A stretch of DNA of 64,000 nucleotides from Nematostella vectensis (GCF_932526225.1 NC_064038.1:15183575-15247574); one strand, 5' to 3'; shown: positions 20,690 to 32,058, numbered from the stretch's first letter. Numbers and translations are program-made. The notes: generated by a model not told the origin, from the sequence alone.

Positions 20690-22637
20690 CTACATGACTG
20701 CGGTTTTATTCGGCAGTCTGGTATTGCGTTGTTGACCAGCTCTAAAGGCGGGTACGATTGATCAAGATCGTAAAAGCTTCCTAGCGGATGGTTAACAAAA
20801 TCTATAATCCAAAGCTGACAAGCTAGTCACCTAGATACAGGAAATGATGTAGTAGACGGTATAGCTAGACGATTTCAACTGTGGAAGAGTAACTTGAATT
20901 ACAAAATCCACCCGAATAGCGATCCTATTGATTTTGTTAGTAATTGCGTTTCCAACCTCATATAAAGATGCTCAAATCCAATAAGTTAAAAATGTACCGT
21001 ATCCTATTCCTAGGTGAGCTTCTCACGATATGAGGAACTCACTTAATTCCTTTTCGGTCGATATAAGTGATGTTCAAAAACTGGTACATACATTGGCATG
21101 AAAAAAATATTCACAGTTGATTAAATTAACAAAAGGTCCAGCTTTTTGCCAAAAAAAAAAAAAAACAATCCGAAGTTGCCGATTGGATGTAGGTTGTATC
21201 AGGGCGGCGATATGCGGTGTCTGCCTTGAAACCTCAAGGTGACATTAATTGCCTCTATTAGGAACATTCTTTCTTATTTATGTAATGAAATGCTCGTCGA
21301 TTTGCTCATTCGCACTGAACTGTGTGTAATCGCCCGAGGCGACAAAGAGCAGAGAAGATCACTGAAACATTATGTAAGTAAGAGCTTCAAAATATTAGAT
21401 TTTTAAAACGGTAGATATGTTTAATTCCGATGAAGTACGATTGCTTATTTCCTTTAAGTATTTTTTTGGTTTAAAAAGGGGATTTCGACACACGAAGCTC
21501 TTTTGTGGTACAAATTAAGCAAAAATTCACTAGAAAATAATGAGCCCTACCATAAAAAAATCTATGTGAACAAATAAAGTACTTTTCTAAATAAATCGAG
21601 GCTTCTTGGTTCAACGAGTCTCGGCAGTTATTTGGCATGTATAATCCAGGAGTCCAGGATACGTATTAAGCCCCGTGTTATCTATGCAATGCAAACCTTT
21701 ATACACCCTATATACATTTTGTTTATGGTTTCCGCTATATGGTATTTATAAAGTGCTTATGTTCCATATTCAAAATTATTAATAAAACGTTCTAATGCCA
21801 GAACTGCTCATTTTTCGTCATCAACATCCTTGCTTACACATATCTGATTTGGTGCCTTCCTCTATATCTTTTCTTTCTCATGCTTCGCTTTTCTGGCAAG
21901 GAGAAGAGGGAAAAGCTATTTTGCTTCTTTTGCGTCATATATAACATCAACATGGATTTAGTCGCACCTTTGAGAAATTCACTTTCTCATAATTAATGTT
22001 TTCAGCGGATTTTTTTCCTTCCACTTTCCGACCATCTCTTGCGTGCGTTACCTTGACATAATCGTTGGCGTTTCTTTCTTTCTTCGGTTTCCTGGTGGAG
22101 GGGAGAGGGTCACTGAAAATTTAGGGGAAAATAGGGCATGACAAATTTTGCTCCTCCTGAAGGGGGGGGGGGGGCACCTAATTTTATCTTTCGTTTATCG
22201 GAATCCTCAACCCCCTTCTCTCGGGATAATAAATGAATTTTCCCTAACTTACCTTCTCAAAAGCAAAACATCATTCAGCAAACATGCTCGGTGATTTCTT
22301 AGCTACAAAGATCATTTATCTGACTAGGGTCATATATCAGACTAGTATTGGTGATACAAAAAAAAATCCATTTGCTAAGATATCCTATTATATATTCGTT
22401 TCGACATAAAAACTTTTGATGACTCTATTTTAATAACAGCGAGTATGTTAGTAAGCTGTAAAATATTAATAATTTTAATAAACATTTATATTGAGGCAAA
22501 CATCGATTATTAGGAGATAAAATACTATTGGCCCTCATCAAATCAGTTGATTAATGAAATTAAATTAATCTAAAGTTATAAGAATAATGCCTAGCTAGTT
22601 AGACTGCATGACTGCGGTTTTATTCGGCAGTCTGGTA
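20690..22637. repeat. Tandem 1.9-kb repeat, unit R3
   Basis: Second full unit, highly similar to R2 over its whole length, ending in a third copy of the terminal block truncated at GGCAGTCTGGTA (22,637). The junction is followed by TGACGTCACAATGACGTCAT, two CRE-like sites. Confidence 0.88.
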
Positions 22638-22864
22638 TGACGTCACAATGACGTCATATTGTGTTGCTATAGCAACAAGCCCCAAAAATCCCGGTCTGAA
22701 TAGGGTTAACCGAGCGCGAGATTATTTAAGTTATAAGTTATTTACTATAAGTTATAAGTTATTAAATATTAAGTTATCTATTATGGCCAAGTGAATAGGG
22801 TTAAGTAATTGTCAAAATAATTGCTTTATTTTAATAAATACCTAAAAAGTGAGTAGTTTTAACT
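22638..22864. other. Short non-coding stretch with CRE-like sites
   Basis: TGACGTCA occurs at about 22,638 and 22,650, followed by TATAAGTTATTTAC-type AT repeats. The phrase CCCCAAAAATCCCGGTCTGAA is similar to 61,931-61,957. No gene. Confidence 0.5.
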
Positions 22865-22866
22865 GT

Positions 22867-24326
22867 TCATTTTGTTTTAGCTGTTAGCTGTCCTCCTGGT
22901 GCCGTGTGGCACATAGGGCCTTCACCGTGCTTTTCCACTTTTCCCTGTCTGCTGCTTTTGACCGCACCTCGTCCCAGTTCCTCCACCCCGCCTCGCCTCT
23001 CTCCCTTTCTACAGTCCTTCGCCATGTTGTTTTGGGTCTTCCCTGTTTCCTTCTGCCTTCTGGGGTCCAAGTTAATGCTACGCAGCAGTCATTTTCTCTT
23101 CCTTGTCTCAACACGTGTCCGATCATTTTCTATCGCCGTCTCTTCACTTCACTGCTCAATTGATGCACTCCAGTTCTTCTCTGTACCTCTTCATTCGTTA
23201 CATGGTCTTCCCAACTAATCTTCAATATCCTTCTCAAACACTTCTGTTGGGATACATCTAGCAATTTATCATCTTTGTTGTTCATCTTCCACGTCTCGCA
23301 ACCGTACAATAAAACCGAAAGTACCAACGACTTGTAAATCTTTATCTTTGTCCGTCTCATGATCTTCTTTGAGTCCCATATACGTTTCAGCCTTTTGTAC
23401 ACACTCCTTGCTTTTGATGATCTATTTCTGAGATCTTTCATTCCACCACCCTCTCTGCAAACTTTTGCTGCTAGGTACGTAAACTCGCTGACATCTTCGA
23501 TTTCTTTTCCATTGATCACAATATTTCCATTCTGTTTCGCATTTATCCTTAGCATCTTCGTCTTTTCTAAGTTTATTTTCAATCCCGCTCGCCTAGCCTC
23601 GCCGTCCAGCTTTGCTGTCTTCTCCTGAATATGGTGTTTTGTCGAGGAAAGCAATGCTAGGTCGTCCGCAAAGTCTAAATCGTCCAGTTTAGATGTAAAT
23701 TTCCATCGTATTCCATTTTCTCCTTTTCCAACTGACCTTCGCAATATCCAGTCCATGACCAATAGAAACATAAAGCCCGACATATTGCAGCCTTGCTTTA
23801 CCCCCGTCTTTATGTTGAACCATTCTCCTATTTCACCCTGATCTTCGACCGCACACTGGAAATCTTCATAAAACAGCCTCACAATGCGTATAATCTTCTC
23901 TGGAACTCCATACTTTTCCATAATTACCCACAAACTCTCACGATGGACTGAATCGAAGGCTTTCTCAAAGTCTATGAAATTAACATACAAAGTTGCCTGC
24001 CACTCATTCACTTGCTCTATGATGTTTCTCAGTATAAATACTTGCTCCGTAGTTCCTCTCCCTCTTCTATAGCCAGCCTGCTCTTTTCTCAACTTTTTGT
24101 CAACTCCGTTTCGTATCCTGTCAATAACAATTCTTCCAAGTATCTTCCCTACGATGGACAATAAGGTGATTGCTCGTGAGTTCTTACATTCTTTAAAATT
24201 TCCTTTCTTTGGTAGCTTTATTATAAGCCCTTTCTTCCAGTCATTTGGGATGGTTCCATGCCTCGACACTTTTACAAGTAGCTTATGCACTCGCTCGGCC
24301 GAGAATTCTAGGTCTGCCTTCAGCAA
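22867..24326 (-). pseudogene. RTE-type LINE reverse transcriptase and C-terminus
   Basis: The 398-codon block has the RT motifs in order: fingers with SRAITLLSIVGKILGR, DFEKAFDSVHRESLW, TGVKQGCNMSGFMFLLVMDW and the catalytic FADD in LDDLDFADDLALLSS. The thumb region follows (LYGCETWKMNNKDD) and, in a second frame from 23,126, the conserved WKxIGHVLRQ and GRPKTTWRRTVERE tail. It copies element RNA into DNA at a nicked target site. A frameshift near 23,128 separates the last 80 residues. Canonical PQG in the palm is KQG here. Confidence 0.82.
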
Positions 24327-24407
24327 CTCAGCTGTGATATTATCTATGCCCGGCGATTTTCCATTCTTTAGTGTTGTGATTGTATCTTTTACTTCTCCGA
24401 AAGTTGG

Positions 24408-25757
24408 TTAATTGACGGATATTTCCTCTATCAATTCTCCGAATTCAAATTCAACTTCATCCTCCGGTTCTATGGAGTTATCTGGTTGCTCTCTATTTAA
24501 TACTTCCCTAAAATGTTCTGTCCATCTCCTCTGTATTTCCTCTTTTTTACTGAGAAGGTTACTGTCCTTATCCAACACTGCGGTGCTGTGTCTAGGTCTC
24601 TCGTTACATAGTTTCTTCGTCAATCCATATAAGGTCTTCATATGTTGGCTTCGCGCCGCCTTTTCAGCTTCAGATGCTATCTCCTTTAGCCATTTCTTTT
24701 TGTCTGCCTTCAAACTTCGCTTCACTTCTCTGTCTTTTTCTCTGTACTTTTTCCTCAATTGCCCCTTAACTCTCTCCGATCGTGTACTCAATATTTTCTC
24801 ATTCATCTGTTGTCTTTCATCTATCAGACTCTCCGCTAATCCATGGTTTGTTCTTCTTTCGTGGCTTACCTAAAACTGTCTCTGCAACTTCCAAGAGTGC
24901 CTTTTTCATTATAGTAAAGTCCCTTTCCACTTCTTCCTTTGCATCTACTACTTCTTCCCCTCTCTCTTCTTCGTCCTCTTGCTCCAATGCTTGGAACCGA
25001 TCCCTTAATTTGATGTTAAATGTGTTCCTTACCTCTTTCTCCGTCAATTTAGATGTATCATATTTCACTCTGATGTTACCCTTCCGTTTTGGATCTTTCC
25101 CTAATCTTATCTTTACAGTTGCACACACCAAGTAGTGATCACTTCCTACGTCCGCTGATCTAAAAACCCTTGTGTCTTTTACTGGATTCCTAAACCTCTT
25201 ATTTACCAAAACATGGTCTATCTGGTTCTTTGTCTTTCCATCTGGTGAAATCCAAGTTGCCTTGTGAATGGTTCTATGTGGGAACAGCGTCCCACAGAAC
25301 TCATCTTTTAAATGTTCGTCTGCATCTCTGTCGGCGCGTATATGTGAATGATGGTCAATTTAATCTGCCTGGAGTAGAATCTTGCTTGAATCATTCTCTC
25401 GTTCCAAGGAGTCCATTCTATTAAACAAGCCGCCGCATTTTCGGACATGAGGATCCCTTCTCCCTCTCTATGGATATTATCTTCCCTTCCAGAATAAACC
25501 ATCGTCTCGCCATCTCTCAGCTGCATTTTCCCTTGGCCTGTCCAGTGAGTTTCACTGATTCCCATGATGTCGATGTCTCTCTTGCCCATTTCCCTCGCTG
25601 CTTGGGCAACATTGCCGCTACTACATAATGTCCTGACATTCCAATTACCTATTCTCATTGCATGTTTTGGGTGGACCAATGGTTTAGTCAGCCCAGGGGC
25701 GTCCGGATGGCTTTGGCCTCTGCGCGTCATACAATCTCTTTCATGAGATGCAGCCAC
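24408..25757 (-). pseudogene. RTE-type LINE endonuclease and linker
   Basis: Block 25,757-25,308 starts the APE-like endonuclease with MRIGNWNVRTL, MGISETHWTGQGK (the catalytic Glu) and [20 protein letters not shown]. After a frameshift it jumps within a few codons to [18 protein letters not shown], then [10 protein letters not shown] and the SDH box in [15 protein letters not shown] (25,209 block). The central endonuclease region with the Asp-x-Asn motif is missing, so nuclease activity is lost. Block 24,806-24,408 is the helical linker to the RT. Confidence 0.75.
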
Positions 25758-25998
25758 GGTCTTCCCAAGTGAATTTGCTCTGCTTCTGGTTTCTGTGATA
25801 AGCTATTTTTTTATGGGAGAGGGCTGTCAACCCTTTGCCCAACCCCCAACCTGGAGGACCAGTGGATCACTCTTCGTCTGGCCCCTACCTTTCGACCTGT
25901 TCGGCATGGGTGTCCCTGCCAGGAGTAAAATACTCCCGCCGACATAGCTCTAGAGGTCATTGGGACACACAAACACCCTCACCACGATAAGGTGGCGA

Positions 25999-26027
25999 TC
26001 CCATCTACATCTACATCTACATCTACT
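25999..26027. repeat. (TAGATG)n 3' tail of the CR1/L2 LINE
   Basis: About four CATCTA units (TAGATG on the coding strand) directly abut the first base of the RTE element. Short tandem tails of this kind end CR1/L2-type LINEs. Confidence 0.8.
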
Positions 26028-26215
26028 TTATTAACTGATAAAACCATGTCGGTATCACATCAGTATAAATAAATACAAGGTAAAAATATACAGATCTGTA
26101 ATAATTTACATAACTTATACAATATATTCATAATTTGTAAAATAAATTTATAAAATAATTTTCAATAAAGTAATTCAATTAAATAATTTAACTTAATTAA
26201 TTTATAACTTGAATA

Positions 26216-29200
26216 CTAGAACCACTGGCCATTATCAATTAAATGCTGCTGAAGCTTCTCTTTGAATTTGCCCTTTTCTTTTATGTCGGTAATTGAACCT
26301 AGTAAATTGTTCCAAAATTTTATAGACCACGGGAAAAAGCTATTTGCATGCTGGTTGCACTTGGAATGTGTTCTATGGAAGCGCTTGGAGTTGCCATTCC
26401 TTGAAGGCCGGTCCATCGGAACCAAGAAGGGCTCTCTCTCAATGTCCACAGTTCCATAAACAACCTGATGGAACATGGACATTCGAGAGAGAGTCCGTCT
26501 GCCCTCAAGGGATGGCCACTGCAGCTCTCTTAGCATGTTTGTTACGACCCCTGGCTCCCTCAAATAATTATTATAGCAAACTCTGGCTGCAGTCCTCTGC
26601 ACCATATCAAGGCGGTGTTTATCCTTTTGGAGATGCGGGTACCAGGCAGTGTTTGCATATTCAAGCTTCGGTCTAACTAGACTGCAATAGAGTTTAGACT
26701 TGCAGTCTACCGAGGCTGTTCTAAAATTTCTTCTAATGACCCCAAGGGTCTGATTTGCACTAGATGTAATTTGTGCGATGTGTTTATCCCATTTTAAATC
26801 CCCTGAGAGTAGTACTCCTAGATAGGAGTGATGGTAAACCCTCTCTAGAATCCTGTTGTTAAGTATATAGGGATGGTCTGGAATTTTCGCTCTGCTTGTG
26901 GAGAAGCACATAGTGTGGCATTTCTCCACATTAAAGGCCATTTGCCAATCCCTCTTCCATCTATTTAAAGCATCAAGATCGTTTTGTAGAGCTAGGCTGT
27001 CATTTGAGCCATCAATAGTGCGATATAAAAGGCAGTCATCTGCAAAAAGCCTAATAGTTGTCGAGATATTTAGAGGGAGATCATTTACAAAAAGCAGGAA
27101 CAAAAGTGGTCCTAAAACTGTTCCTTGTGGTACACCAGAGGTAACAGAGCATTGACTGGATGTTGCACCCTCTAGTGTTACACACTGTGATCTCTGGGTG
27201 AGGAAATCTTCCATCCAGGTCAGCAAGCTACCCCCGATGCCATAATAGCTTAATTTGTAAAGAAGTCGTCTATGCGGCACTCGGTCAAAGGCCTTTGAAA
27301 AATCTAAGATAAAAGCATCAACCCGTTTCCCTTGATTTATGGCGCTTACTAAGTCATGGCATGTTATAATTAATTGTGTTTCACAGTTCCTCCTTTTACG
27401 GAAACCATGTTGAAAATCGCTAAGTATGCCATGCTGCTCCAAATGTTGCCAAACATGGTGGCATATTACATGCTCCAAGATTTTGCAAGTAACAGATGTA
27501 AGGGAAACGGGTCGATAGTTATTTGGTGATGATCTTTTGCCTTTTTTAAAAATTGGCACTACATTGGCAATTTTCCAGTCCATGGGTAATTTTCCCTGAT
27601 CTAAGGACTGTTGGAAAAGTTGTGTATATAGGGGTGCCAACTCTTGGGATAATTCCTTTAAAATACGAGTTGGCAATTTATCAGGCCCCCCAGCCTTATT
27701 TGAATCAAGTGAATTCAAAAGCTTCTGAACACCATTTGAGGTGACTATGATTTTACCCATTTCTGGGCTTGATGAATTTGGATTTAAGCTTGGTGCTGTA
27801 CTAGAGTCCTCTTTAGTAAAAATAGAGAAAAAATAACCATTGAGGACATTTGCTTTGTCTAGGCTATTTGAAACAGCAATATTATGCTGGTTATGAAGTA
27901 GGTTAATACCCATGTTATCTTGCCTTTTTGATTTCACCAATCTCCAAAATTTCTTAGGTTGTTCTCTTTGAGAGGACCCTAGCAAATTATTTATATAATC
28001 TCCATATGATTTATTTAGCTTATATCTATAGGCTTTCCGAGTTTGTCTAAATTTCCTTTTGTCACTTTCCAAACCTGTACGTTTCTGGGTGTTATACAAT
28101 CTTTGGACTTTTCTTTTGAGTTTTTTTAGATTGTGAGTAAACCAAGGGAGATTGTACCTACTTGAGGACATTTTAGCAGGGATATATTCCTCCATAAGAG
28201 AAGAAAGTTTTCCTTTTAACATGTCCCAGTTTTCCTGCAATGATCGAACAGTGAAGTTTGTGAAATAAACAGAGCTAAACTCTAGTAGGTCCCTTTTCAT
28301 GTCAACAAAGTTCCCTTTTGAATACAGAAAGATCTTCCTCCTGATCGGGCGTGCCAGCTTTGGTGTAACTAAGGTTTGTATCTCCACACATCCATGGTCT
28401 CCCATTGCAGGTTTGACATGTACTGAGTCAACAAGGGTGCTATTTGTTGTAAAGAGCAGGTCAAGGATCTTATCACCACGGGTAGGCTTATCTACCACTT
28501 GCTCCAAACTATAAATGCTGCACATCTCCAGTAGCTTCTCGCAAGCTGTGCCGTGACGGCTTCCTCTTGCAATGGTGTTTGTTTCCCAGCATATGTCTCC
28601 TCCAAGGTTGAAATCACCTCCGAGATATATAACTGAATTTCCAGACTTCCTCTGTAGCTTTGAAAGGGAGCGGTCTAACTCATCAAGTGCCTCGCAAGAA
28701 CTGTCAGGGTTGTAAAAAGCTCCAATATATACATGTTTCCTTCTGTTAATAGAGACTTTAATCCAAACTGTTTCGCAGTCTGAGTTAAGTTCGTAAAGCT
28801 CATGACAGCTGAGATCCTTGACTGCTAATAGAACTCCCCCATATCCATCCGGTCTATCCTTCCGAAATACTGAGTAATTAGAAGGGAAGATTTCACAGGT
28901 TTTAACACTTGGATTCAACCAGGTCTCAGTTCCAATTACTATATCTGGACTCTCAGTTGCTAGGAAAGCTTGAAATTCACAGTTCTTATTCTTTAGGCTC
29001 TGGAAGTTGATGTTAAATACCTTCAGGCCTTGTTTATGGCGTGGTCGTGAGCTCTTGCGAGCATGTTCCAACACAGAACTCGTAGAGGAATTTCTTGGTG
29101 TAGTTTTAGCAACTGGGGACGAAGTTTGACTTGGATGAAAATTGAAAGAGTTTGAGAGCTCCAATGTTGAAGCGCTTAACAGAGTCTCAGAGAAATTGGA

Positions 29201-29650
29201 AGCGTCACACTTGGGGCAAAGCCATAGGCAGGACGAATTTGCCAAGGACTCGTACGATGGTATGCTAATGTCCATACATTTCGCATGGTTCCAATTGTTA
29301 CACGAGTCACATTGAAGACCACGTTGGTTTGACTTCACAGGCTTCTTGCATAGGCCACATGGATATTTCCAAGCTGGTCCTGGATTAAGGCTAATGTCTC
29401 CGCAGAGGAGAAGGAGACCACATAGTAGTCTTGCACGTGTTGGAGGAGAATCCAAGATGGCGGAACCAGGCCGACCATTTACTCTTATTCTTCCAGAAAA
29501 CGAGGTTAAAAATGCTTCTTGGCCTACATATTGTTGATAAATCAGTCCTGGGTGTATTAAAAAGTTTTCGGGACTGTCAAAGTCCAATTTAGAACTTAAA
29601 AGAAGGGCTAAAAACAAAATTTCAAGCGGAGCTTCGAATGGACCAGCCAT
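26216..29650 (-). CDS. CR1/L2-type LINE polyprotein, intact, with 2A-like motif and PHD finger
   Basis: A single 1,144-codon ORF. Residues 1-92 form a leader with a hydrophobic segment ending CGDISLNPGP, a 2A-like ribosome-skipping motif (expected break between Gly91 and Pro92). Residues 97-148 are a PHD-type zinc finger (CGLC, CDSC, H/C pair, CPKC). Residues about 208-430 are the APE endonuclease with GTETW (Glu242), GGDFN and GDHG. Residues about 640-960 are the RT with DFSKAFDRVPH, SGVPQGTVLGPLL and FADD (869-872). A CR1-like C-terminus follows (LEYANTAWYPH). All catalytic boxes are intact, so the element may be recently active. The start is the first ATG after upstream stops. A 3' UTR runs to 26,028. 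Confidence 0.9.
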   Translation of the reverse strand: MAGPFEAPLEILFLALLLSSKLDFDSPENFLIHPGLIYQQYVGQEAFLTSFSGRIRVNGRPGSAILDSPPTRARLLCGLLLLCGDISLNPGPAWKYPCGLCKKPVKSNQRGLQCDSCNNWNHAKCMDISIPSYESLANSSCLWLCPKCDASNFSETLLSASTLELSNSFNFHPSQTSSPVAKTTPRNSSTSSVLEHARKSSRPRHKQGLKVFNINFQSLKNKNCEFQAFLATESPDIVIGTETWLNPSVKTCEIFPSNYSVFRKDRPDGYGGVLLAVKDLSCHELYELNSDCETVWIKVSINRRKHVYIGAFYNPDSSCEALDELDRSLSKLQRKSGNSVIYLGGDFNLGGDICWETNTIARGSRHGTACEKLLEMCSIYSLEQVVDKPTRGDKILDLLFTTNSTLVDSVHVKPAMGDHGCVEIQTLVTPKLARPIRRKIFLYSKGNFVDMKRDLLEFSSVYFTNFTVRSLQENWDMLKGKLSSLMEEYIPAKMSSSRYNLPWFTHNLKKLKRKVQRLYNTQKRTGLESDKRKFRQTRKAYRYKLNKSYGDYINNLLGSSQREQPKKFWRLVKSKRQDNMGINLLHNQHNIAVSNSLDKANVLNGYFFSIFTKEDSSTAPSLNPNSSSPEMGKIIVTSNGVQKLLNSLDSNKAGGPDKLPTRILKELSQELAPLYTQLFQQSLDQGKLPMDWKIANVVPIFKKGKRSSPNNYRPVSLTSVTCKILEHVICHHVWQHLEQHGILSDFQHGFRKRRNCETQLIITCHDLVSAINQGKRVDAFILDFSKAFDRVPHRRLLYKLSYYGIGGSLLTWMEDFLTQRSQCVTLEGATSSQCSVTSGVPQGTVLGPLLFLLFVNDLPLNISTTIRLFADDCLLYRTIDGSNDSLALQNDLDALNRWKRDWQMAFNVEKCHTMCFSTSRAKIPDHPYILNNRILERVYHHSYLGVLLSGDLKWDKHIAQITSSANQTLGVIRRNFRTASVDCKSKLYCSLVRPKLEYANTAWYPHLQKDKHRLDMVQRTAARVCYNNYLREPGVVTNMLRELQWPSLEGRRTLSRMSMFHQVVYGTVDIEREPFLVPMDRPSRNGNSKRFHRTHSKCNQHANSFFPWSIKFWNNLLGSITDIKEKGKFKEKLQQHLIDNGQWF

Positions 29651-29734
29651 CCCGTAACAATCCCGTACTTTCCCGTACTGTACCTAAGTTTTCATCGAGG
29701 ATGGGAATCTCCTGATTTCGTTTTACTTAACTAG

Positions 29735-30346
29735 AAACTGTGGAACATTTGTTCGTTGAATGGTCAAGGAACCTGTTCTATCAGATTCGTGTATGGTTTA
29801 AGGAGTTCGGATGGGATATTCCTAATATTGAAATGATGAATATTTTGTTTGGAGTTGGGTCAGATACCTCCGCATCAAACTTTGTTATTCTTACGTATAA
29901 AATATGTATTTATAGAGCAAGAGAAGTGCATAAGGTACCTTCCCTACCCATGTTCAAGCAATACCATGTCCATACAGAGAAAGTAGAGCGTTATGCAGCA
30001 AAATTAACTCATGAGGTCTCGGTACACCTAAAAAAATAGGATTTTTTTAAAATTTGATACTTAAATCTGGCTAAAATGTGGCGACTGTGTGACATGTTAT
30101 TTGTTCTGTGTTGTATGTGCAATTTTTTGTTTAGCCCCGTGATGGGATAATGTAATTTTTATATATTCTTAAGAAAAAAATCATAGAAAAATAAAAATCT
30201 TTAAAAATATAAACATATTTAAATAGATTTTATGCTTATCATGATAAGGGGTGCAAAAATTAAAGTGTTAAATCAAAAAAAGAGGACAACATGTATTGAC
30301 CGGTAGCAGTTATCTTGATTTGCGTGTGGTTCAATGAAAACTTAGG
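29735..30346 (+). pseudogene. 5'-truncated L1-like LINE, C-terminal RT fragment and 3' UTR
   Basis: Codons 29,737-30,039 encode ETVEHLFVEWSRNLF, FGWDIPNIEMMNILFGV, ICIYRAREVHKVPSL, the C-terminal end of an L1/Tx1-type reverse transcriptase; the Cys of the usual EHLFxEC box is Trp here. A stop is followed by an A-rich 3' region (30,160-30,300). Everything upstream is missing, as expected from incomplete reverse transcription. Confidence 0.6.
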
Positions 30347-30348
30347 TA

Positions 30349-31748
30349 CAGTGTGTTGCCCCAATTAAAGACAGTTTTTGCATTAAGCGGCATAACTTTT
30401 TAGAAATAAAAAGAACACTTTTGATATTTTGCCAGTAACAAGATTGGACTTTAACCTAATAAAATACTTATAAAATATATACATATTGTTTTAAGTTTAC
30501 GGTGCCTTGTTCGAAAAGTATGTGTCACTGATTTGCCCTAACTCAGGTGAAAAGGCCCCCAATTCCGGGCACAAACTTCAGAAACGATTTTCTTAACTTC
30601 TCCCATATATTTCCTATGCTTATAATATTAAAATAAGAATTTATTTAATTTAGCAAAGCCATCTTTAATTATGTGGATCTACGAACAGCCTTTTAGCAAT
30701 TGTTAACTTGATAATTGCGCGCTCTCTAAATTACAAATTCATCCGTTTGAATCCTTAGACTTTCGTCGAAAAATAATCATGGAATTTGGCATATAACGAT
30801 AATCTTATTAAGTTTTACTGACTCAACTTACTAAAAATGCAACAAATCTTTTTCTCACTTCATCTTGTTTTGAACCTTTTGCCGTAGACAGACGGCTTTG
30901 TATCATTATTTGTGAAACGTAGCGGCGTTTCTACTTTTCTAACTTCTGAATGGGTTCCCCCCAAAAATGACATTAAACAGTCACATTCAAAATAATTATT
31001 GTAACCTGATGATAAAAGCATCGAGAAAGAAACAAACTTATATCCCGGACCCGGACGTGCTTAAAAGGCAGTAATTTATAGTTTTGCCTATCTACATAGC
31101 CCTTAGAATGTATTGAGAAAGTTTAACGGACTAAATATTTGAAACATTTTTACAAGCTGCTAATTATGTTGCAATTTTTTGCTGTTTTCTTTATCATATG
31201 ATTTTACAAATTGACACAACGTTAATATGTACCTAAATCCATCCAAAATGTAGTTTAAATGCAAAAACTGATTCCTATTACCCTTTAAAACATATTGCCA
31301 ATAAGCAGTCTTTTTTTGTACGTGTTTAGGCATACTTTGTGAACAAGCACTGTAAATGTTCAAAACGCCTTCATTCTTCTAAATTAGAAGCGAGATCAAA
31401 GAACTATTGTATGTAAAGTAATTCACTGTGCTTCATTCCCACCAAAAAGATGGTGTTTTTCTTAACTCTAATTAACCAGAAGGACTTTTTTTATGTAAAG
31501 CGTGAAATCACTGCACTGTTAACTTTCAAACTACGCGAACAAAAGTTCGACTCACCTTCAAATAAACTTGAATTTTCCCACTGGTAATAACGCCAACAAC
31601 TTAATTACTACAACACACGTGAGTATGAGTATTTGTTACTAATGAGGTAACGTAAGAATTTTTTTTATTCGCTTGCGTATATCTTAAAAAGGCTTTCGAT
31701 GCAAACTGTCCGTAATTGGGTACCGTCCGTAATTGGGGCAACACACTG
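30349..31748. mobile_element. Non-autonomous Tc1/mariner-type element
   Basis: CAGTGTGTTGCCCCAATTA at 30,349 is the inverse of TAATTGGGGCAACACACTG ending at 31,748, and both sides are flanked by TA (30,347-30,348 and 31,749-31,750). CAGT termini with a TA duplication are diagnostic of the Tc1/mariner/pogo group. The 1.4-kb interior is AT-rich with no transposase. The CGTAATTGGG motif is repeated near the right end (31,711-31,734). Confidence 0.85.
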
Positions 31749-31869
31749 TATTAATTCTGCCACTGAGTGGTTGGGTACAATTTGTGCAAATCGGGAAAAA
31801 AATAAATACAGTTGTCTACTTGAGACCATCGGAGGTAGTTTAATTGTGTAGGTTTTATTATGGCGGTGA

Positions 31870-32058
31870 GAAGCGGTTTTTGCTTTTATTTGTCAAGGTA
31901 ACATTAATTGCCTCCATTAGGAAAACGTTCAGGGTCTTATTAATGCCCTGAAATCCTCGTCTAGTTGCTCATTTGCACTAAACTGTTTGAATCCACAGTG
32001 CGAGGCAGCAAAGGAGCAAAAACAAGATCGAAGAAATATTAGGTAAGTAATAGTTTTA
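31870..32058. repeat. Diverged fragment of the 1.9-kb R repeat
   Basis: Matches 19,295-19,450 in order: CAAGGTAACATTAATTGCCT, CCTCGTCTAGTTGCTCATTTGCACT, GAGGCAGCAAAGGAGCAAAA and ATTAGGTAAGTAA. It ends at the second CACTA terminus. Confidence 0.65.

Larger units (their letters stand above)
22865..25998 (-). mobile_element. RTE-type non-LTR retrotransposon, defective
   Basis: The minus strand begins GGGATCGCCACCTTATCGTG at 25,998, a typical conserved start for this type of LINE, and continues through a 5' leader, endonuclease, linker and reverse transcriptase to about 22,865. Open blocks: 25,757-25,308, 25,209-24,817, 24,806-24,408, 24,326-23,130 and 23,126-22,884. The breaks and an internal endonuclease deletion make it non-autonomous. 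Confidence 0.8.

Noticed and set aside
22904-24873. Several plus-strand frames of 60-150 codons
   Set aside because: Antisense shadows of the RTE reverse transcriptase and linker.
26262-29537. Plus-strand frames within the CR1/L2 element
   Set aside because: Antisense shadows of the intact 1,144-codon ORF.
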